Shown here: one piece after another, positions 25,216-34,206 of the stretch
Layout of the letters: every line of letters starts with the position of its first letter
Position numbering within the stretch: the stretch's first letter is position 1
Source: Gammaproteobacteria bacterium
Lineage (GTDB): Bacteria > Pseudomonadota > Gammaproteobacteria > Steroidobacterales > Steroidobacteraceae
Direction: 5' to 3'
NCBI GenBank assembly: GCA_027315105.1
Contig: DAHUYP010000047.1
Span: 1-55,649 of the forward strand
DNA: 55,649 nt
Notes under the pieces: model-generated
The model's database searches: none
The model's input: the letters and a program-made list of their open reading frames with translations, nothing else
Told to the model about the DNA's origin: nothing
Made by a program: the position numbers and the translations under genes

Positions 25216-26198
25216 TACGTCCCATCGCGCTGACTTCGGGTGAACCCGCCGGCATCGGCCCGGACCTGTGCCTGGCCGTAGCCTGCATGCCGCGCCCCTG
25301 GCCGCTGGTGTGCCTCGCCGATCGCGAGCTGCTGCAGCAGCGCTCGCAGCAGCTCGGGCTGTCGGTCGCCCTGTCCGACTACCACCGCGGCGAGCCGATC
25401 GCTGCGGCGAGCGGGACCCTGAGCGTGCTGCATCAACCGCTCGCGGTGCCCGGCGCGGCCGGACGCCTCGAGAGCGGCAACGCCCGCTGCGTTCTGCGGC
25501 TGATCGACCGCGCCGTCGACGGCTGCCTGGCGGGTGAATTCGCCGCCGTGGTCACCGCTCCGGTGCAGAAGAGCCTGATCAACGACGCCGGCATGCCGTT
25601 CACCGGCCATACCGAATACATTGCCGCACGCACCGGGGCGCCCCTGCCCGTGATGATGCTCACGGCGGCCAGGCTGCGCGTCGCGCTGGCGACCACTCAC
25701 CTGCCGCTGCGCGAGGTCAGCGCCGCGCTGCATGTCGACACGCTGCTGCAGATCCTGCGCATCCTGGCCGGCGGGCTGCACCGCTACTTCGGCGTGCCGC
25801 AGCCGCGCATCGCCGTCTGCGGCCTCAATCCGCACGCCGGCGAAGGCGGACATCTCGGCGACGAGGAGCAGCGCATCATCGGGCCTGCGATTGCGCGCGC
25901 TCGCGCCGAGCAGCTGGCGGTCGAGGGTCCGATGCCGGCCGACACGCTGTTCGTGCCGCGCCATTGGGCGGGCTACGATGCGGTACTCGCGATGTATCAC
26001 GACCAGGGCCTGCCGGTGCTCAAGTACGCCGGTTTCGGCCATGCGGTCAACGTCACGCTCGGTCTGCCGATCGTGCGCACCTCGGTCGACCACGGTACGG
26101 CGCTCGATCTGGCCGGCAGCGGCCGCGCCGATGCCGGCAGCCTGATCGCCGCGGTCGAGCTCGCCGCACAGATGGCGGCGCAACCGGAGCGCATCTGA
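25212..26198 (+). CDS. pdxA: 4-hydroxythreonine-4-phosphate dehydrogenase, apparent CTG start
   Basis: NAD-dependent enzyme of pyridoxal phosphate synthesis. The universally conserved N-terminus RPIALTSGEPAGIGPD is encoded from 25218, but the first in-frame ATG is at 25287, beyond it. Between the in-frame stop TAA at 25083-25085 and 25287 there is no ATG, GTG or TTG. The best start is CTG at 25212, forming CTGA with the surA stop and giving 328 residues, almost exactly family length. ATA at 25215 is the alternative. Metal- and substrate-binding residues are present (TGHTEY with His; GLNPHAGEGG; MYHDQGLPVLKY). ksgA follows with the same CTGA overlap. Confidence 0.93.
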   Translation: MIRPIALTSGEPAGIGPDLCLAVACMPRPWPLVCLADRELLQQRSQQLGLSVALSDYHRGEPIAAASGTLSVLHQPLAVPGAAGRLESGNARCVLRLIDRAVDGCLAGEFAAVVTAPVQKSLINDAGMPFTGHTEYIAARTGAPLPVMMLTAARLRVALATTHLPLREVSAALHVDTLLQILRILAGGLHRYFGVPQPRIAVCGLNPHAGEGGHLGDEEQRIIGPAIARARAEQLAVEGPMPADTLFVPRHWAGYDAVLAMYHDQGLPVLKYAGFGHAVNVTLGLPIVRTSVDHGTALDLAGSGRADAGSLIAAVELAAQMAAQPERI

Positions 26199-26986
26199 GC
26201 ATCCCGCGGGCACGCAAGCGCTTTGGCCAGCATTTCCTGCACGATGCACTCGTCATCGCGCGCATCGTTGCCGCCATCGACCTGAAGCCGGGCGATGCCG
26301 CGGTCGAGATCGGTCCGGGACGGGGGGCGCTGACGGACCGGTTGTTGGCGGCCGCCGGCAGCCTCGAGGCGATCGAGATCGATCGCGATCTGGCCGGCCT
26401 GCTGCGCGCGCGCTTCGCCGCGCAGCCGCGCTTCGTGCTGCACGAGACCGACGCCCTCGAGGTGGACTGGCGCGCGCTGTCGGCCGCGCGCGGGGCGCGC
26501 TTGCGCCTCATCGGCAATCTGCCGTACAACATTTCCACGCCGCTGCTGTTTCGCGTGCTCGAGGCGGCCGATGCGATCCAGGACATGCATTTCATGCTGC
26601 AAAGGGAGGTCGTGGACCGCATCGTCGCCGCGCCGGGCAGCCGCGCCTACGGCCGCCTGACCGTGATGCTGGCGCCGCGCATCGAGGCCATGCGCCTGCT
26701 CACGGTCGGCCCCGGCGCATTTCGGCCGGCGCCCCAGGTCGCCTCGAGCGTGGTGCGGCTCACGGTGCGCGCCAGCGTGCCGGCCTGGGCGCTCTCGCCG
26801 CTGTATGGCCCGGTGGTTGCGGCGGCCTTCGGGCAGCGGCGCAAGACCCTGCGCAACGCCCTGAGCGGCTATCTGACGGCGGCGCAGATCGGCGCCGCCG
26901 GGATCGATCCGGGCGCGCGCGCCGAGACTCTCACGGCGGCGCAATTCGGCGCGCTGGCGCAGGCGGCCGCCGCTGTGCTTCACTAA
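26195..26986 (+). CDS. ksgA: 16S rRNA dimethyladenosine transferase KsgA, apparent CTG start
   Basis: Methylates two adjacent adenosines near the 3' end of 16S rRNA (A1518/A1519 in E. coli numbering). The family N-terminus RARKRFGQHFLHD begins four codons after CTG at 26195, which overlaps the pdxA TGA as CTGA. No ATG, GTG or TTG lies nearby upstream in frame; the nearest would add a long Arg-rich extension inside pdxA. GGAG at 26186-26189 is well placed for CTG. The SAM site VEIGPGRGALTDRL and the catalytic NLPYNISTPLLF are intact. Length of 263 residues is normal. Confidence 0.94.
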   Translation: MSIPRARKRFGQHFLHDALVIARIVAAIDLKPGDAAVEIGPGRGALTDRLLAAAGSLEAIEIDRDLAGLLRARFAAQPRFVLHETDALEVDWRALSAARGARLRLIGNLPYNISTPLLFRVLEAADAIQDMHFMLQREVVDRIVAAPGSRAYGRLTVMLAPRIEAMRLLTVGPGAFRPAPQVASSVVRLTVRASVPAWALSPLYGPVVAAAFGQRRKTLRNALSGYLTAAQIGAAGIDPGARAETLTAAQFGALAQAAAAVLH

Positions 26987-27029
26987 TGCTTCACGAGCAT
27001 GGCCTCCACGCCGCCGACCGGACCCGACC

Positions 27030-27461
27030 GTGACCGTCTATCGCCGCATCCTGGCCGCAATCGACCTGACCGACGACAGCCGCGCCGTCGCCGGCCGGGC
27101 CTGTGAGATCGCACGTGCCGCCGGCGGGGCCGTGCAGCTGCTGCACGTGGTGGAACTCGTGCCGATCGAGCCCATGGGCGACTCCCTGGTTCCGGTCGTG
27201 CAGATCGACGAGCAGACGATGGCGCAGGCGCGGGCGCGGATCGAGACCCTGGCGCGCGAACTCGGGCTGCCGGCCGAGGCCGGCAGGGTCGAGGCGGGCA
27301 ATGCCAAGACGCAGATCCTGCGCTGCGCACGCGAGCAGCCCAGCGACCTGATCGTGATCGGCTGCCGCGAGCGCCATGGCTTGTCGATCCTGGTCCACCA
27401 CACCGAGGATTCCGTGCTGCACGGCGCGCCCTGCGACGTGCTGGCGGTGCGGGTACGCTGA
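27030..27461 (+). CDS. Universal stress protein (UspA family)
   Basis: A 143-residue cytosolic protein with the Usp fold: N-terminal RRILAAIDLTDDSRAVAGRA, a middle LLHVVELVPIEP and an end of SDLIVIGCRERHGLSILVHHTE followed by VLHGAPCDVLAVRVR. The ATP-binding form (G-2x-G-9x-G-S/T) is only partly kept, since the usual GSV/T step is TEDSVLH, so nucleotide binding is uncertain. The start is GTG at 27030. It lies 43 bases after ksgA and just before apaG, an unusual insertion into the normally contiguous ksgA-apaG-apaH group. Confidence 0.9.
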   Translation: MTVYRRILAAIDLTDDSRAVAGRACEIARAAGGAVQLLHVVELVPIEPMGDSLVPVVQIDEQTMAQARARIETLARELGLPAEAGRVEAGNAKTQILRCAREQPSDLIVIGCRERHGLSILVHHTEDSVLHGAPCDVLAVRVR

Positions 27462-27491
27462 ATGCGGGAGGATCATGAGACGGTGGATACG

Positions 27492-27869
27492 ATGGGCGTA
27501 CGCTACAAGATCAGCATCGACGTCGAGACCACCTATCTCGACGAGCAGTCCGAGCCGCGCGAGCAGCGCTACGTCTTCGCCTACACGATCACGATCCGCA
27601 ACGAGGGTGAGGTGCCGGCGAAACTGATGACGCGGCACTGGATCATCACCGATGCCAACGGCCGGGTGCAGGAAGTGCGCGGCGACGGCGTCGTGGGCGA
27701 GCAGCCGTATCTCAAGCCCGGTCAGGGATTTCGCTATTCGAGCGGCGCGGTGCTCGAGACGCCGGTCGGCACCATGCAGGGCAGCTACCAGATGGTCGCC
27801 GACGACGGCGCCCGGTTCGATGCGCCGATCGCCGCCTTTCGCCTCGCCATGCCGGGAATGCTGCATTGA
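27492..27869 (+). CDS. apaG: ApaG/DUF525 protein
   Basis: A small all-beta protein, 125 residues from this start, the same length as E. coli ApaG. Conserved blocks are [51 protein letters not shown] and [10 protein letters not shown]. The molecular role is poorly defined; it is repeatedly linked to ApaH and to metal or nucleotide stress. A longer start at ATG 27462, touching the usp stop, is possible, but GGTGG lies well placed before 27492. It sits 26 bases before apaH. Confidence 0.93.
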   Translation: MGVRYKISIDVETTYLDEQSEPREQRYVFAYTITIRNEGEVPAKLMTRHWIITDANGRVQEVRGDGVVGEQPYLKPGQGFRYSSGAVLETPVGTMQGSYQMVADDGARFDAPIAAFRLAMPGMLH

Positions 27870-27895
27870 GCGCGCGCCGCGTGCGCTGAGCAGCC

Positions 27896-28726
27896 ATGGC
27901 GCGCTGGGCGGTCGGCGACATCCAGGGCTGCTGCGACGAATTCGAGCAGCTGCTGTCCCGGATTCGCTTCTCGAGCGAGCGCGACCGGCTCTGGCTGGTC
28001 GGCGACCTGGTCAATCGCGGACCGCGCTCGCTCGCGGTGCTGCGCCTGGTGCGCAGTCTCGGCGAGGCCGCCGTGACCGTGCTCGGCAATCACGACCTGC
28101 ATCTGCTCGCCGTGGCGCTGGCCGGCTCGAAGCCGCGCAGCAACGACACGCTGGACGAGCTGCTCGCGGCGCCCGATCGCGACCAGCTGCTTGAATGGCT
28201 GCTGCAGCGGCCGCTGGCGCATTACGACGGCGCGCACCGCGAACTGCTGCTGCATGCCGGTGTGGTGCCGCAATGGAGCGTGGCGCAAACGCTGCAGCTC
28301 GCGGACGAGGTGCAGCAGGCACTGCGCCGCGACCCGCGTGCGCTGCTGTCCCGCATGTACGGCGATCGGCCCGAGCGCTGGCACGAGACGCTCGCCGGCG
28401 AAGATCGCCTGCGCTTCACGATCAACGTGCTCACGCGCTTGCGGTTCTGCACGCCCGACGGACGCATCGACTGCCGGCACAAGGGCAAGCCGGACTCCGC
28501 GCCTGCGCCGTGGCTACCGTGGTTTCGGGCACCGGGGCGCGCCAGCCGCGCGGTACGCATCGTGTTCGGTCACTGGTCGGCGCTCGGCTTCCTGCACGAG
28601 CACGGGCTGCTCGGGCTCGACACCGGCTGCGTCTGGGGCGGCACGCTCACCGCCGTGAATCTGGATGATCCGCAGGCCACACCCATCAGCGTGGCAAGTC
28701 GTCAGCCGCGGACCATCTCAGACTGA
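27896..28726 (+). CDS. apaH: Symmetrical diadenosine tetraphosphatase
   Basis: Hydrolyses Ap4A to two ADP, controlling alarmone and Np4 RNA-cap levels. The 276-residue protein is a metallophosphatase: WAVGDIQGC (DxH-type site in its ApaH form GDIQG), LVGDLVNRGPRS (GDxVxRG), TVLGNHDLHLL (GNHD) and later FGHWSALGF. All metal ligands are present. It ends the lptD to apaH series. Its 3' end overlaps the convergent lipoprotein gene by 41 bases. Confidence 0.96.
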   Translation: MARWAVGDIQGCCDEFEQLLSRIRFSSERDRLWLVGDLVNRGPRSLAVLRLVRSLGEAAVTVLGNHDLHLLAVALAGSKPRSNDTLDELLAAPDRDQLLEWLLQRPLAHYDGAHRELLLHAGVVPQWSVAQTLQLADEVQQALRRDPRALLSRMYGDRPERWHETLAGEDRLRFTINVLTRLRFCTPDGRIDCRHKGKPDSAPAPWLPWFRAPGRASRAVRIVFGHWSALGFLHEHGLLGLDTGCVWGGTLTAVNLDDPQATPISVASRQPRTISD

Positions 28727-29186
28727 TGCGTGCCGTGTCGGGCCGATAGGCGCCCGGCGCGAGCCGCAGCAGCAGCGGCGCACCGTGTTGCGGTACCGTA
28801 TAGACGACGCGCTGCGCGCCCCGCACGTCCAACCGGGCAATGCGTCCGGGCGTGACGCGAAATTCCAGCCGCACCGGCCAGCCGCGCCCCTGCAGCGGCG
28901 TCACGATCGCGGCGCCGGAGCCCGAGACCGCCGTCAGGTCGATCATCAGCGTGTTGCGATCCCAATACTGGGTGATCGCGGGCGCCGTCGCGGCGCTCGC
29001 CGTGGCGGCGGCGGTCTCAGCGGCCGCGGCGATCGCGACTTCATTGACCGGTGCCGGCGGCGGCGGCGGCGCGCGCTGCTTCCATGGCCAATGCATGGCG
29101 CAGCCTGCGAGGCCCAGGGCGAGCGCCGCCAGCAGCAGCGTCGGCGCGCGGCGGCCAGTGCGTGAGCTGCGCGAATCGTCGTTCAT
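28686..29186 (-). CDS. Predicted small lipoprotein
   Basis: A 166-residue protein with a polar N-terminus ([14 protein letters not shown]), a hydrophobic segment and a lipobox LAGC followed by AMHWPWKQ, so probably a lipoprotein anchored in a membrane. A Pro and Ala-rich spacer ([10 protein letters not shown], then many Ala) leads to a beta-rich domain ([41 protein letters not shown]). I do not recognise the family. It is convergent with apaH (41-base 3' overlap) and divergent from haaO, 92 bases away. Confidence 0.72.
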   Translation of the reverse strand: MNDDSRSSRTGRRAPTLLLAALALGLAGCAMHWPWKQRAPPPPPAPVNEVAIAAAAETAAATASAATAPAITQYWDRNTLMIDLTAVSGSGAAIVTPLQGRGWPVRLEFRVTPGRIARLDVRGAQRVVYTVPQHGAPLLLRLAPGAYRPDTARISLRWSAADDLPR

Positions 29187-29278
29187 GGTCGGGTCGAGTC
29201 CTGGATTCGCCACCTGCGGGCATTACGCTTACCATACGCGATCTACGCCGGCCTTGGATATTGTCGGAAATCATCGAC

Positions 29279-29821
29279 ATGCGCACCATCAAGCCCATCG
29301 ATTTCAAGCGATGGATCGATGCCAATCGGCACCTGCTGCGCCCGCCGGTGGGCAACAAGGTCGTCTACGAGGACGGTGAGTTCATCATCATGGTGGTGGG
29401 CGGTCCCAATGCGCGCAAGGATTTCCACGTCGATCCGGCCGAAGAGTTCTTCCATCAGCTGGAAGGCGACATGCTGCTGCGCCTGGTGCAGGACGGCCGC
29501 ATCGTCGATCAGCCGATCCGCGCCGGGGAGATCCTGCTGCTGCCGCCGCAGGTGCCGCATTCCCCGCAGCGCTATCCGGACTCGGTCGGGCTCGTGATCG
29601 AGCGGCGCCGCCGCGCCGGCGAGCTCGACGGCCTGCAATGGTATTGCGAACGCTGCGAGCGCCTGCTCTACCAGGAGTTCTTCGCGCTGACGAATATCGA
29701 AACCCAGTTTCCGCCCGTGTTCGACCGCTTCTTCGGCAGCCTGTCGCTGCGCACCTGCAAGCATTGCCACGCCATCATGGAGCCCCCGGCGCCGCCGGCT
29801 GCCGCTCATGACTCGCAGTGA
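29279..29821 (+). CDS. haaO: 3-hydroxyanthranilate 3,4-dioxygenase
   Basis: Fe(II) cupin dioxygenase that opens 3-hydroxyanthranilate to the precursor of quinolinate. The 180-residue protein has the ligand set H50, E56, H94 in [18 protein letters not shown] and VPHSPQR, matching His51/Glu57/His95 of the Cupriavidus enzyme. It also has a C-terminal rubredoxin-like site with C123, C126 (CERC) and C160, C163 (CKHC), as in the bacterial form. It starts the kynurenine gene set and overlaps the next gene by 14 bases. Together they lead from formylkynurenine toward quinolinate and NAD. Confidence 0.96.
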   Translation: MRTIKPIDFKRWIDANRHLLRPPVGNKVVYEDGEFIIMVVGGPNARKDFHVDPAEEFFHQLEGDMLLRLVQDGRIVDQPIRAGEILLLPPQVPHSPQRYPDSVGLVIERRRRAGELDGLQWYCERCERLLYQEFFALTNIETQFPPVFDRFFGSLSLRTCKHCHAIMEPPAPPAAAHDSQ

Positions 29822-30650
29822 GCGCGCGCAGTGGGCACGGCTGGACATCGATGGCATCGCGCTGCTGGCGGACCTGGCGGCCGGTGCCAGCCTGGCGCGC
29901 CTGCTCGAGTTCCAGGGGCCGCAGTTGCATTGCTTTGGCGCGCCGCCGGCCGCCAGCAGGCCGCTGGTGGTCGGGCCATTCAACGGCCGCGTCGATCAGG
30001 GCGCGAGCTGCAATTGCAGCGTCCTGACGCTGACGCCGCATGCCAACGGCACGCACACCGAAGGCGCCGGCCACCTCACGGCCGAGCGCCTGGATGCCTG
30101 CCGGGTGATCCCGCAGCGCCTGCTGACGGCCGTGTTGCTGACCGTCGAGCCCGAACCCGCCGGCAGCAGCGCCGAGGGCAGCTCGCCCGCGCCGCGGCCG
30201 GAGGACCTGCTGATCACGCGCGCCGCGTTGGAACGGGCCTTGCTCCCGCCGCCGTCGCCGCGGCTCGCCGCGCGAGCGCTGGTCGTCCGCACGCTGCCGA
30301 ACGATCGCGACAGATTCGCCGGCGACCGTGCCGGTCCGGCACCGTTCCTGTCGCGCGAAGCGGCCACCTGGCTGGTCGAGCGCGGCATCGAGCACCTGGT
30401 GGTGGACGTCCCCTCGGTCGACCGCGCCGAGGATGGCGGTGAACTGACGGCGCATCGGATCTTCTTCGGACTGCCGGCCGGCAGCAGCGCGCTGCTGTCG
30501 GCGCGGCGGCGCGAATGCACGATCACCGAGCTCGCCTATATCGCCGATTCGATCAGCGACGGCTGGTACCTGCTCTCGCTGCAGTCGCCGGCGATAGCCG
30601 GAGACGCGGTGTCCACCCGGCCGGTGCTGTACCCGCTGCGCGTCGCATGA
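29808..30650 (+). CDS. Cyclase-family hydrolase, probable kynurenine formamidase
   Basis: A 280-residue metal-dependent hydrolase of the cyclase/KynB superfamily. The metal-site region reads [13 protein letters not shown], a variant of the usual HxGTHxDxPxH with N before GTH, Glu for Asp and no Pro. I recall similar HxNGTHTE forms in Bacteroidetes cyclases of kynurenine clusters. A second conserved block is [21 protein letters not shown]. Position between haaO and kynU argues for N-formylkynurenine hydrolysis, but sequence alone is not decisive. It overlaps haaO by 14 bases and kynU by four (ATGA). Confidence 0.82.
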   Translation: MTRSERAQWARLDIDGIALLADLAAGASLARLLEFQGPQLHCFGAPPAASRPLVVGPFNGRVDQGASCNCSVLTLTPHANGTHTEGAGHLTAERLDACRVIPQRLLTAVLLTVEPEPAGSSAEGSSPAPRPEDLLITRAALERALLPPPSPRLAARALVVRTLPNDRDRFAGDRAGPAPFLSREAATWLVERGIEHLVVDVPSVDRAEDGGELTAHRIFFGLPAGSSALLSARRRECTITELAYIADSISDGWYLLSLQSPAIAGDAVSTRPVLYPLRVA

Positions 30651-31939
30651 GCGCGGGCTCGTTCGAGCGCCGGCTGCAATGGGCGCGCGCGCAGGACGAT
30701 GCCGATCCGCTGGCAGCGCTGCGCAGCGCGTTCGCGATTCCGCGCGGCGCCGACGGCCGGCCGCAGCTGTATTTCTGCGGCCACTCGCTCGGGCTCGCCC
30801 CGCTCGGCGCCCGTGCGCTGGTCGACGCCGAGATCGAGGACTGGGAGCGTCAGGCGGTCGGCGGCCACGAGCATGCGCGCACGCCCTGGATCGGCTATGC
30901 GGAGGAACTGCAGCCGGCGCTGGCGGAGCTCGCCGGCGCGCAGCCGCATGAAGTGGTGGCGATGAACTCGCTGAGCGTCAACCTGCACCTGCTGCTCGCA
31001 AGTTTCTACCGGCCCGGTGCCGAACGGCGCTCGATCCTGATCGAGCGCGGCGCATTCTCCTCCGACCGCCACGTGGTCGCGGCGCAGATCCGCTGGCACG
31101 GCCTCGACCCCGAGCGCGAGCTGATCGAGCTCGCACCGCGCGCGCTCGAGGACGTGCTCCGCACCGAGGACATCGAGGCCTGCATCGCGGATGCGGGCCC
31201 GGGCCTGGCGCTGGTGCTGTGGCCCGGAGTGCAATACCGCACCGGTCAATGGTTCGATCTGGAGCGGGTTGCGCGCGCCGCGCACGCCGTCGGCGCGGTG
31301 GTCGGCTTCGACCTCGCCCATGCGATCGGCAACGTGCCGCTTGCGCTGCACGCGCACGACGCCGATTTCGCCGCCTGGTGCAGCTACAAGTATCTCAACG
31401 CCGGTCCCGGTGCGATCGGCGGCGCCTTCGTGCACGAGCGGCATCTGCGGCGCCGCGACCTGCCGCGCCTGGCGGGTTGGTGGGGCCACGAGCGCGCCAG
31501 CCGCTTCGAAATGCGGCCGCAATTCGAACCCGCACCGGGCGCGGCCGCCTGGGCGGTCAGCAATCCGCCGATATTCTCCGCCGCACCGCTGCGCGCCTCG
31601 CTGCCGCTGTTCGCGCAGGCCGGCATGGGGGCGCTGCGTCGCAAATCCGTGGCGCTGACGGCCTATCTGGCGTCGCTGCTGACCGAGCTGGCGAGCGATG
31701 AGCTCACGATCATCACGCCCGCGGAGCCGGCGCAGCGCGGCTGTCAACTCTCGCTGCGGCTGCGCGCGGGCGCGCAGCGCGGCGCGCAACTCATCCGGGC
31801 GCTGTCCGACAGCGCGGTGATCTGCGACTGGCGCGAGCCCGAGATCCTGCGCCTGGCGCCGGTGCCGCTCTACAACCGCTTCGAGGACGTGCTGCGCGGG
31901 GCCTGGCGGCTGTGCGAGCTGCTGCGCGCACCGTGCTGA
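30647..31939 (+). CDS. kynU: Kynureninase
   Basis: PLP enzyme cleaving 3-hydroxykynurenine (or kynurenine) to 3-hydroxyanthranilate (or anthranilate) and alanine. The 430-residue protein shows YFCGHSLGLAP near the N-terminus, PLP contacts ALVLWPGVQYRTGQ and GFDLAHAIGNVPL, and the Schiff-base Lys in WCSYKYLNAGPGAIGG. This last block is diagnostic for kynureninase. ATG at 30647 forms ATGA with the preceding stop; a longer frame upstream is only overlap. Its TGA lies within GTGCTGA, where kmo begins. Confidence 0.96.
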   Translation: MSAGSFERRLQWARAQDDADPLAALRSAFAIPRGADGRPQLYFCGHSLGLAPLGARALVDAEIEDWERQAVGGHEHARTPWIGYAEELQPALAELAGAQPHEVVAMNSLSVNLHLLLASFYRPGAERRSILIERGAFSSDRHVVAAQIRWHGLDPERELIELAPRALEDVLRTEDIEACIADAGPGLALVLWPGVQYRTGQWFDLERVARAAHAVGAVVGFDLAHAIGNVPLALHAHDADFAAWCSYKYLNAGPGAIGGAFVHERHLRRRDLPRLAGWWGHERASRFEMRPQFEPAPGAAAWAVSNPPIFSAAPLRASLPLFAQAGMGALRRKSVALTAYLASLLTELASDELTIITPAEPAQRGCQLSLRLRAGAQRGAQLIRALSDSAVICDWREPEILRLAPVPLYNRFEDVLRGAWRLCELLRAPC

Positions 31940-33297
31940 CGGCCCCCTATACCATCGTCGGTGCCGGCCCGGTCGGCACGCTGATGGCGCTGATGCTCGC
32001 CGACCGCGGTCATCGCGTGCGCCTGTTCGAGCGCCGTGCGGATCCGCGCACCGCCCGGCCCGAGCGCGGACGCTCGATCAATCTCGCGCTCGCGGCCCGC
32101 GGCGTGCTGGCGCTCAAGCAGGCCGGCCTCATGTCGCGGGTGGCGCCGCAGATGATCACCATGCCCGGCCGCATGCTGCACGATGAGCAGGGCGCACTGC
32201 AGTTCCTGCGCTACGGCCAGCACGCGCGCGAGGCGATCTATGCCATCAGCCGCGAGCGGCTGAACTGCCTGTTGATCGACGCCGCCGCCGAACGGCCGCA
32301 TATCGAGCTCGTGTTTCAGACGCGTTGTGTCGATATGGACCCGGACGCCGCGACCCTGCAGCTGCGCGACGAGCGGCACGGCAGCGTGCGCCACGAGCCG
32401 TTCGGGATCCTGCTGGCCGCCGACGGCGCGGGCTCGGCGGTGCGCAGCGCACTGCTCGCACGCCGGCTCAGCAGCGCCCGGGAACAGCCGCTCGAGCACG
32501 ACTACAAGGAGCTGTCGATTCCCGCCGTGACCGGCGGCGCCGCCGGCGGCGATTTCGTGTTCGAGCCGCATGCGCTGCACATCTGGCCGCGCGGCGGCTA
32601 CATGCTCATCGCGCTGCCGAACACCGACCGCAGCTTCACCGCAACGCTGTTTCTGCCGCGCCAGGGCGACCCGGGCTTCGACCGACTCGAGGCCGCCGGC
32701 GCGGTGCAGGACTTCTTCCGGCACCAGTTCCCGGACGCCTGTGCGGCGATCCCCGATCTGGCGCAGCAGTTCGCGCTGCATCCGCAGGGCCGGCTCGGCA
32801 CGCTGTATTGCGAGCGCTGGCAGGCGGCGGGACGCGTGCTGTTGCTGGGCGATGCGGCGCACGCGATCGTGCCGTTTCATGGACAGGGTCTCAACTGCGG
32901 ATTCGAGGACTGTCGCGCGCTCGACGGCCTGCTCGCGAGCCGGCGCGACGCGTCGGTGGCACTGGCCGAGTTCGAGCGCGAGCGCCGCCCGGACACCGAC
33001 GCGATCGCCGCCATGGCGCTGGAGAACTATCTGGAGATGCGCGACACCGTGCGCAGCCCGCTGTTCGCGCAACGCAAGGCGCTCGCCGCCGAACTGGAGC
33101 GGCATTTCCCCGGCCGCTTCATTCCCCGGTATTCGATGGTCATGTTCCATCCGGAGATTCCCTATGCCGAGGCGCGCCGGCGCGGCGCGCAGCAGGCGCA
33201 GATACTCGATGCGCTCACGGCGCAGTTCGGCTTCGCGTCCCCGGATGCCCCGGCCTTGCGGCAGGCGCAGCGGCTGCTCGATGATGCCGGGCTCTAG
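31933..33297 (+). CDS. kmo: Kynurenine 3-monooxygenase
   Basis: FAD-dependent aromatic hydroxylase converting kynurenine to 3-hydroxykynurenine. The 454-residue protein has the dinucleotide fold YTIVGAGPVGTLMALMLADR, the group A motif RSINLALAARG, and the second FAD motif LLLGDAAHAIVPFHGQGLNCG. The C-terminal part contains YSMVMFHPEIPYAEA, typical of Kmo. The start is GTG at 31933 (or CTG at 31936) overlapping the kynU stop. With haaO, formamidase and kynU this makes a tryptophan-to-quinolinate module; tryptophan dioxygenase is not in the window. Confidence 0.94.
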   Translation: MLTAPYTIVGAGPVGTLMALMLADRGHRVRLFERRADPRTARPERGRSINLALAARGVLALKQAGLMSRVAPQMITMPGRMLHDEQGALQFLRYGQHAREAIYAISRERLNCLLIDAAAERPHIELVFQTRCVDMDPDAATLQLRDERHGSVRHEPFGILLAADGAGSAVRSALLARRLSSAREQPLEHDYKELSIPAVTGGAAGGDFVFEPHALHIWPRGGYMLIALPNTDRSFTATLFLPRQGDPGFDRLEAAGAVQDFFRHQFPDACAAIPDLAQQFALHPQGRLGTLYCERWQAAGRVLLLGDAAHAIVPFHGQGLNCGFEDCRALDGLLASRRDASVALAEFERERRPDTDAIAAMALENYLEMRDTVRSPLFAQRKALAAELERHFPGRFIPRYSMVMFHPEIPYAEARRRGAQQAQILDALTAQFGFASPDAPALRQAQRLLDDAGL

Positions 33298-33331
33298 GCG
33301 CTGGAACGCCGACCACGACGGAGCGAAGAAG

Positions 33332-34099
33332 TTGCTGCTGGCCCTGAAGTACTGCAAGACGCTGCTGAAGATGCTGATCCTGCCGCCGGCGGGCCCGTTG
33401 CTGCTGGCGATCGCCGGCGTCCTGCTGCTGCGCCGCCGCCCACGCCTGGCCCGGGCCCTGCTGATCGCGGGCCTGGCGTCGCTGTGGCTGCTGTCCACGC
33501 CGTTCGTGGCCAATGCGCTGACGGCATTGGCGGAGCATTACCCGCCGCTCGACCTGAGCAAACCCGTCGACGCCCAGGCGATCGTGATCCTCGGCGGCGG
33601 CGGCCAGCGCGTCTTCGCGCCCGAGTACGGCGGCCCGGCGGCCGACCCGTATCTGTTGGACCGGCTGGCCTATGGCGCCTATGTGTCGCGCAAGACCGGT
33701 CTGCCGGTGCTGCTCACCGGTTTCCAGATCGAAGCGATCGCGATGCGCGATACGCTGGCGCGAAATTTCGGCATCGAGGCGCGCTGGATCGACGATCGGG
33801 CCTTCGACACGTTTGACAATGCCCGCGATTCGGCGCTGCTGCTGCGCGCGAGCGGGATCGGCCGCATAATCCTGGTCACCGGTGCAACGCACCTGTGGCG
33901 CGCCGCGCACGAATTCACGGCCGCCGGATTGCAGGTGATTCCGGCACCCGTCGGCATGCGCGGGCGGCGCCGCTACGTGCCGCTGTTCCGCTACGTGCCG
34001 GAGGCGGAAGCGCTGCTGCGCTCGCAGCACGCCATTTACGAGCTGCTCGGCGAGCCGGTGCGGGAATTTCTGGTGCTGACGCACTGGCGCCGCCAGTGA
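33332..34099 (+). CDS. DUF218/YdcF-ElyC-like membrane protein
   Basis: A 255-residue protein with two N-terminal membrane helices (about residues 12-28 and 36-52) and a periplasmic DUF218 domain: AIVILGGGGQRV, LPVLLTGFQIEA, ARWIDDRAFDTFDNARDS and RIILVTGATHLWRA. The pattern matches ElyC/YdcF-like proteins linked to envelope and peptidoglycan homeostasis. The start is TTG at 33332 with GGAG (33320-33323) eight bases before it; further upstream the frame only overlaps kmo. Probably its own function rather than part of kynurenine metabolism. Confidence 0.88.
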   Translation: MLLALKYCKTLLKMLILPPAGPLLLAIAGVLLLRRRPRLARALLIAGLASLWLLSTPFVANALTALAEHYPPLDLSKPVDAQAIVILGGGGQRVFAPEYGGPAADPYLLDRLAYGAYVSRKTGLPVLLTGFQIEAIAMRDTLARNFGIEARWIDDRAFDTFDNARDSALLLRASGIGRIILVTGATHLWRAAHEFTAAGLQVIPAPVGMRGRRRYVPLFRYVPEAEALLRSQHAIYELLGEPVREFLVLTHWRRQ

Positions 34100-34206
34100 G
34101 CCCGGATGAGCGCCGGCGGCCTGCACCGTGCTGAGTTGGGTCGCCCGCCTGGGCGATAATGGGCCACGGCCGTGCAGCAATCGGCCGCCACCATGAGGAT
34201 CATCGC

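Noticed and set aside
25964..26194. Longer ksgA start within pdxA (ATG at 25964)
   Set aside because: It would add 77 Arg/Gly-rich residues found in no KsgA and require a large overlap with pdxA. CTG at 26195 gives normal length and has GGAG upstream.
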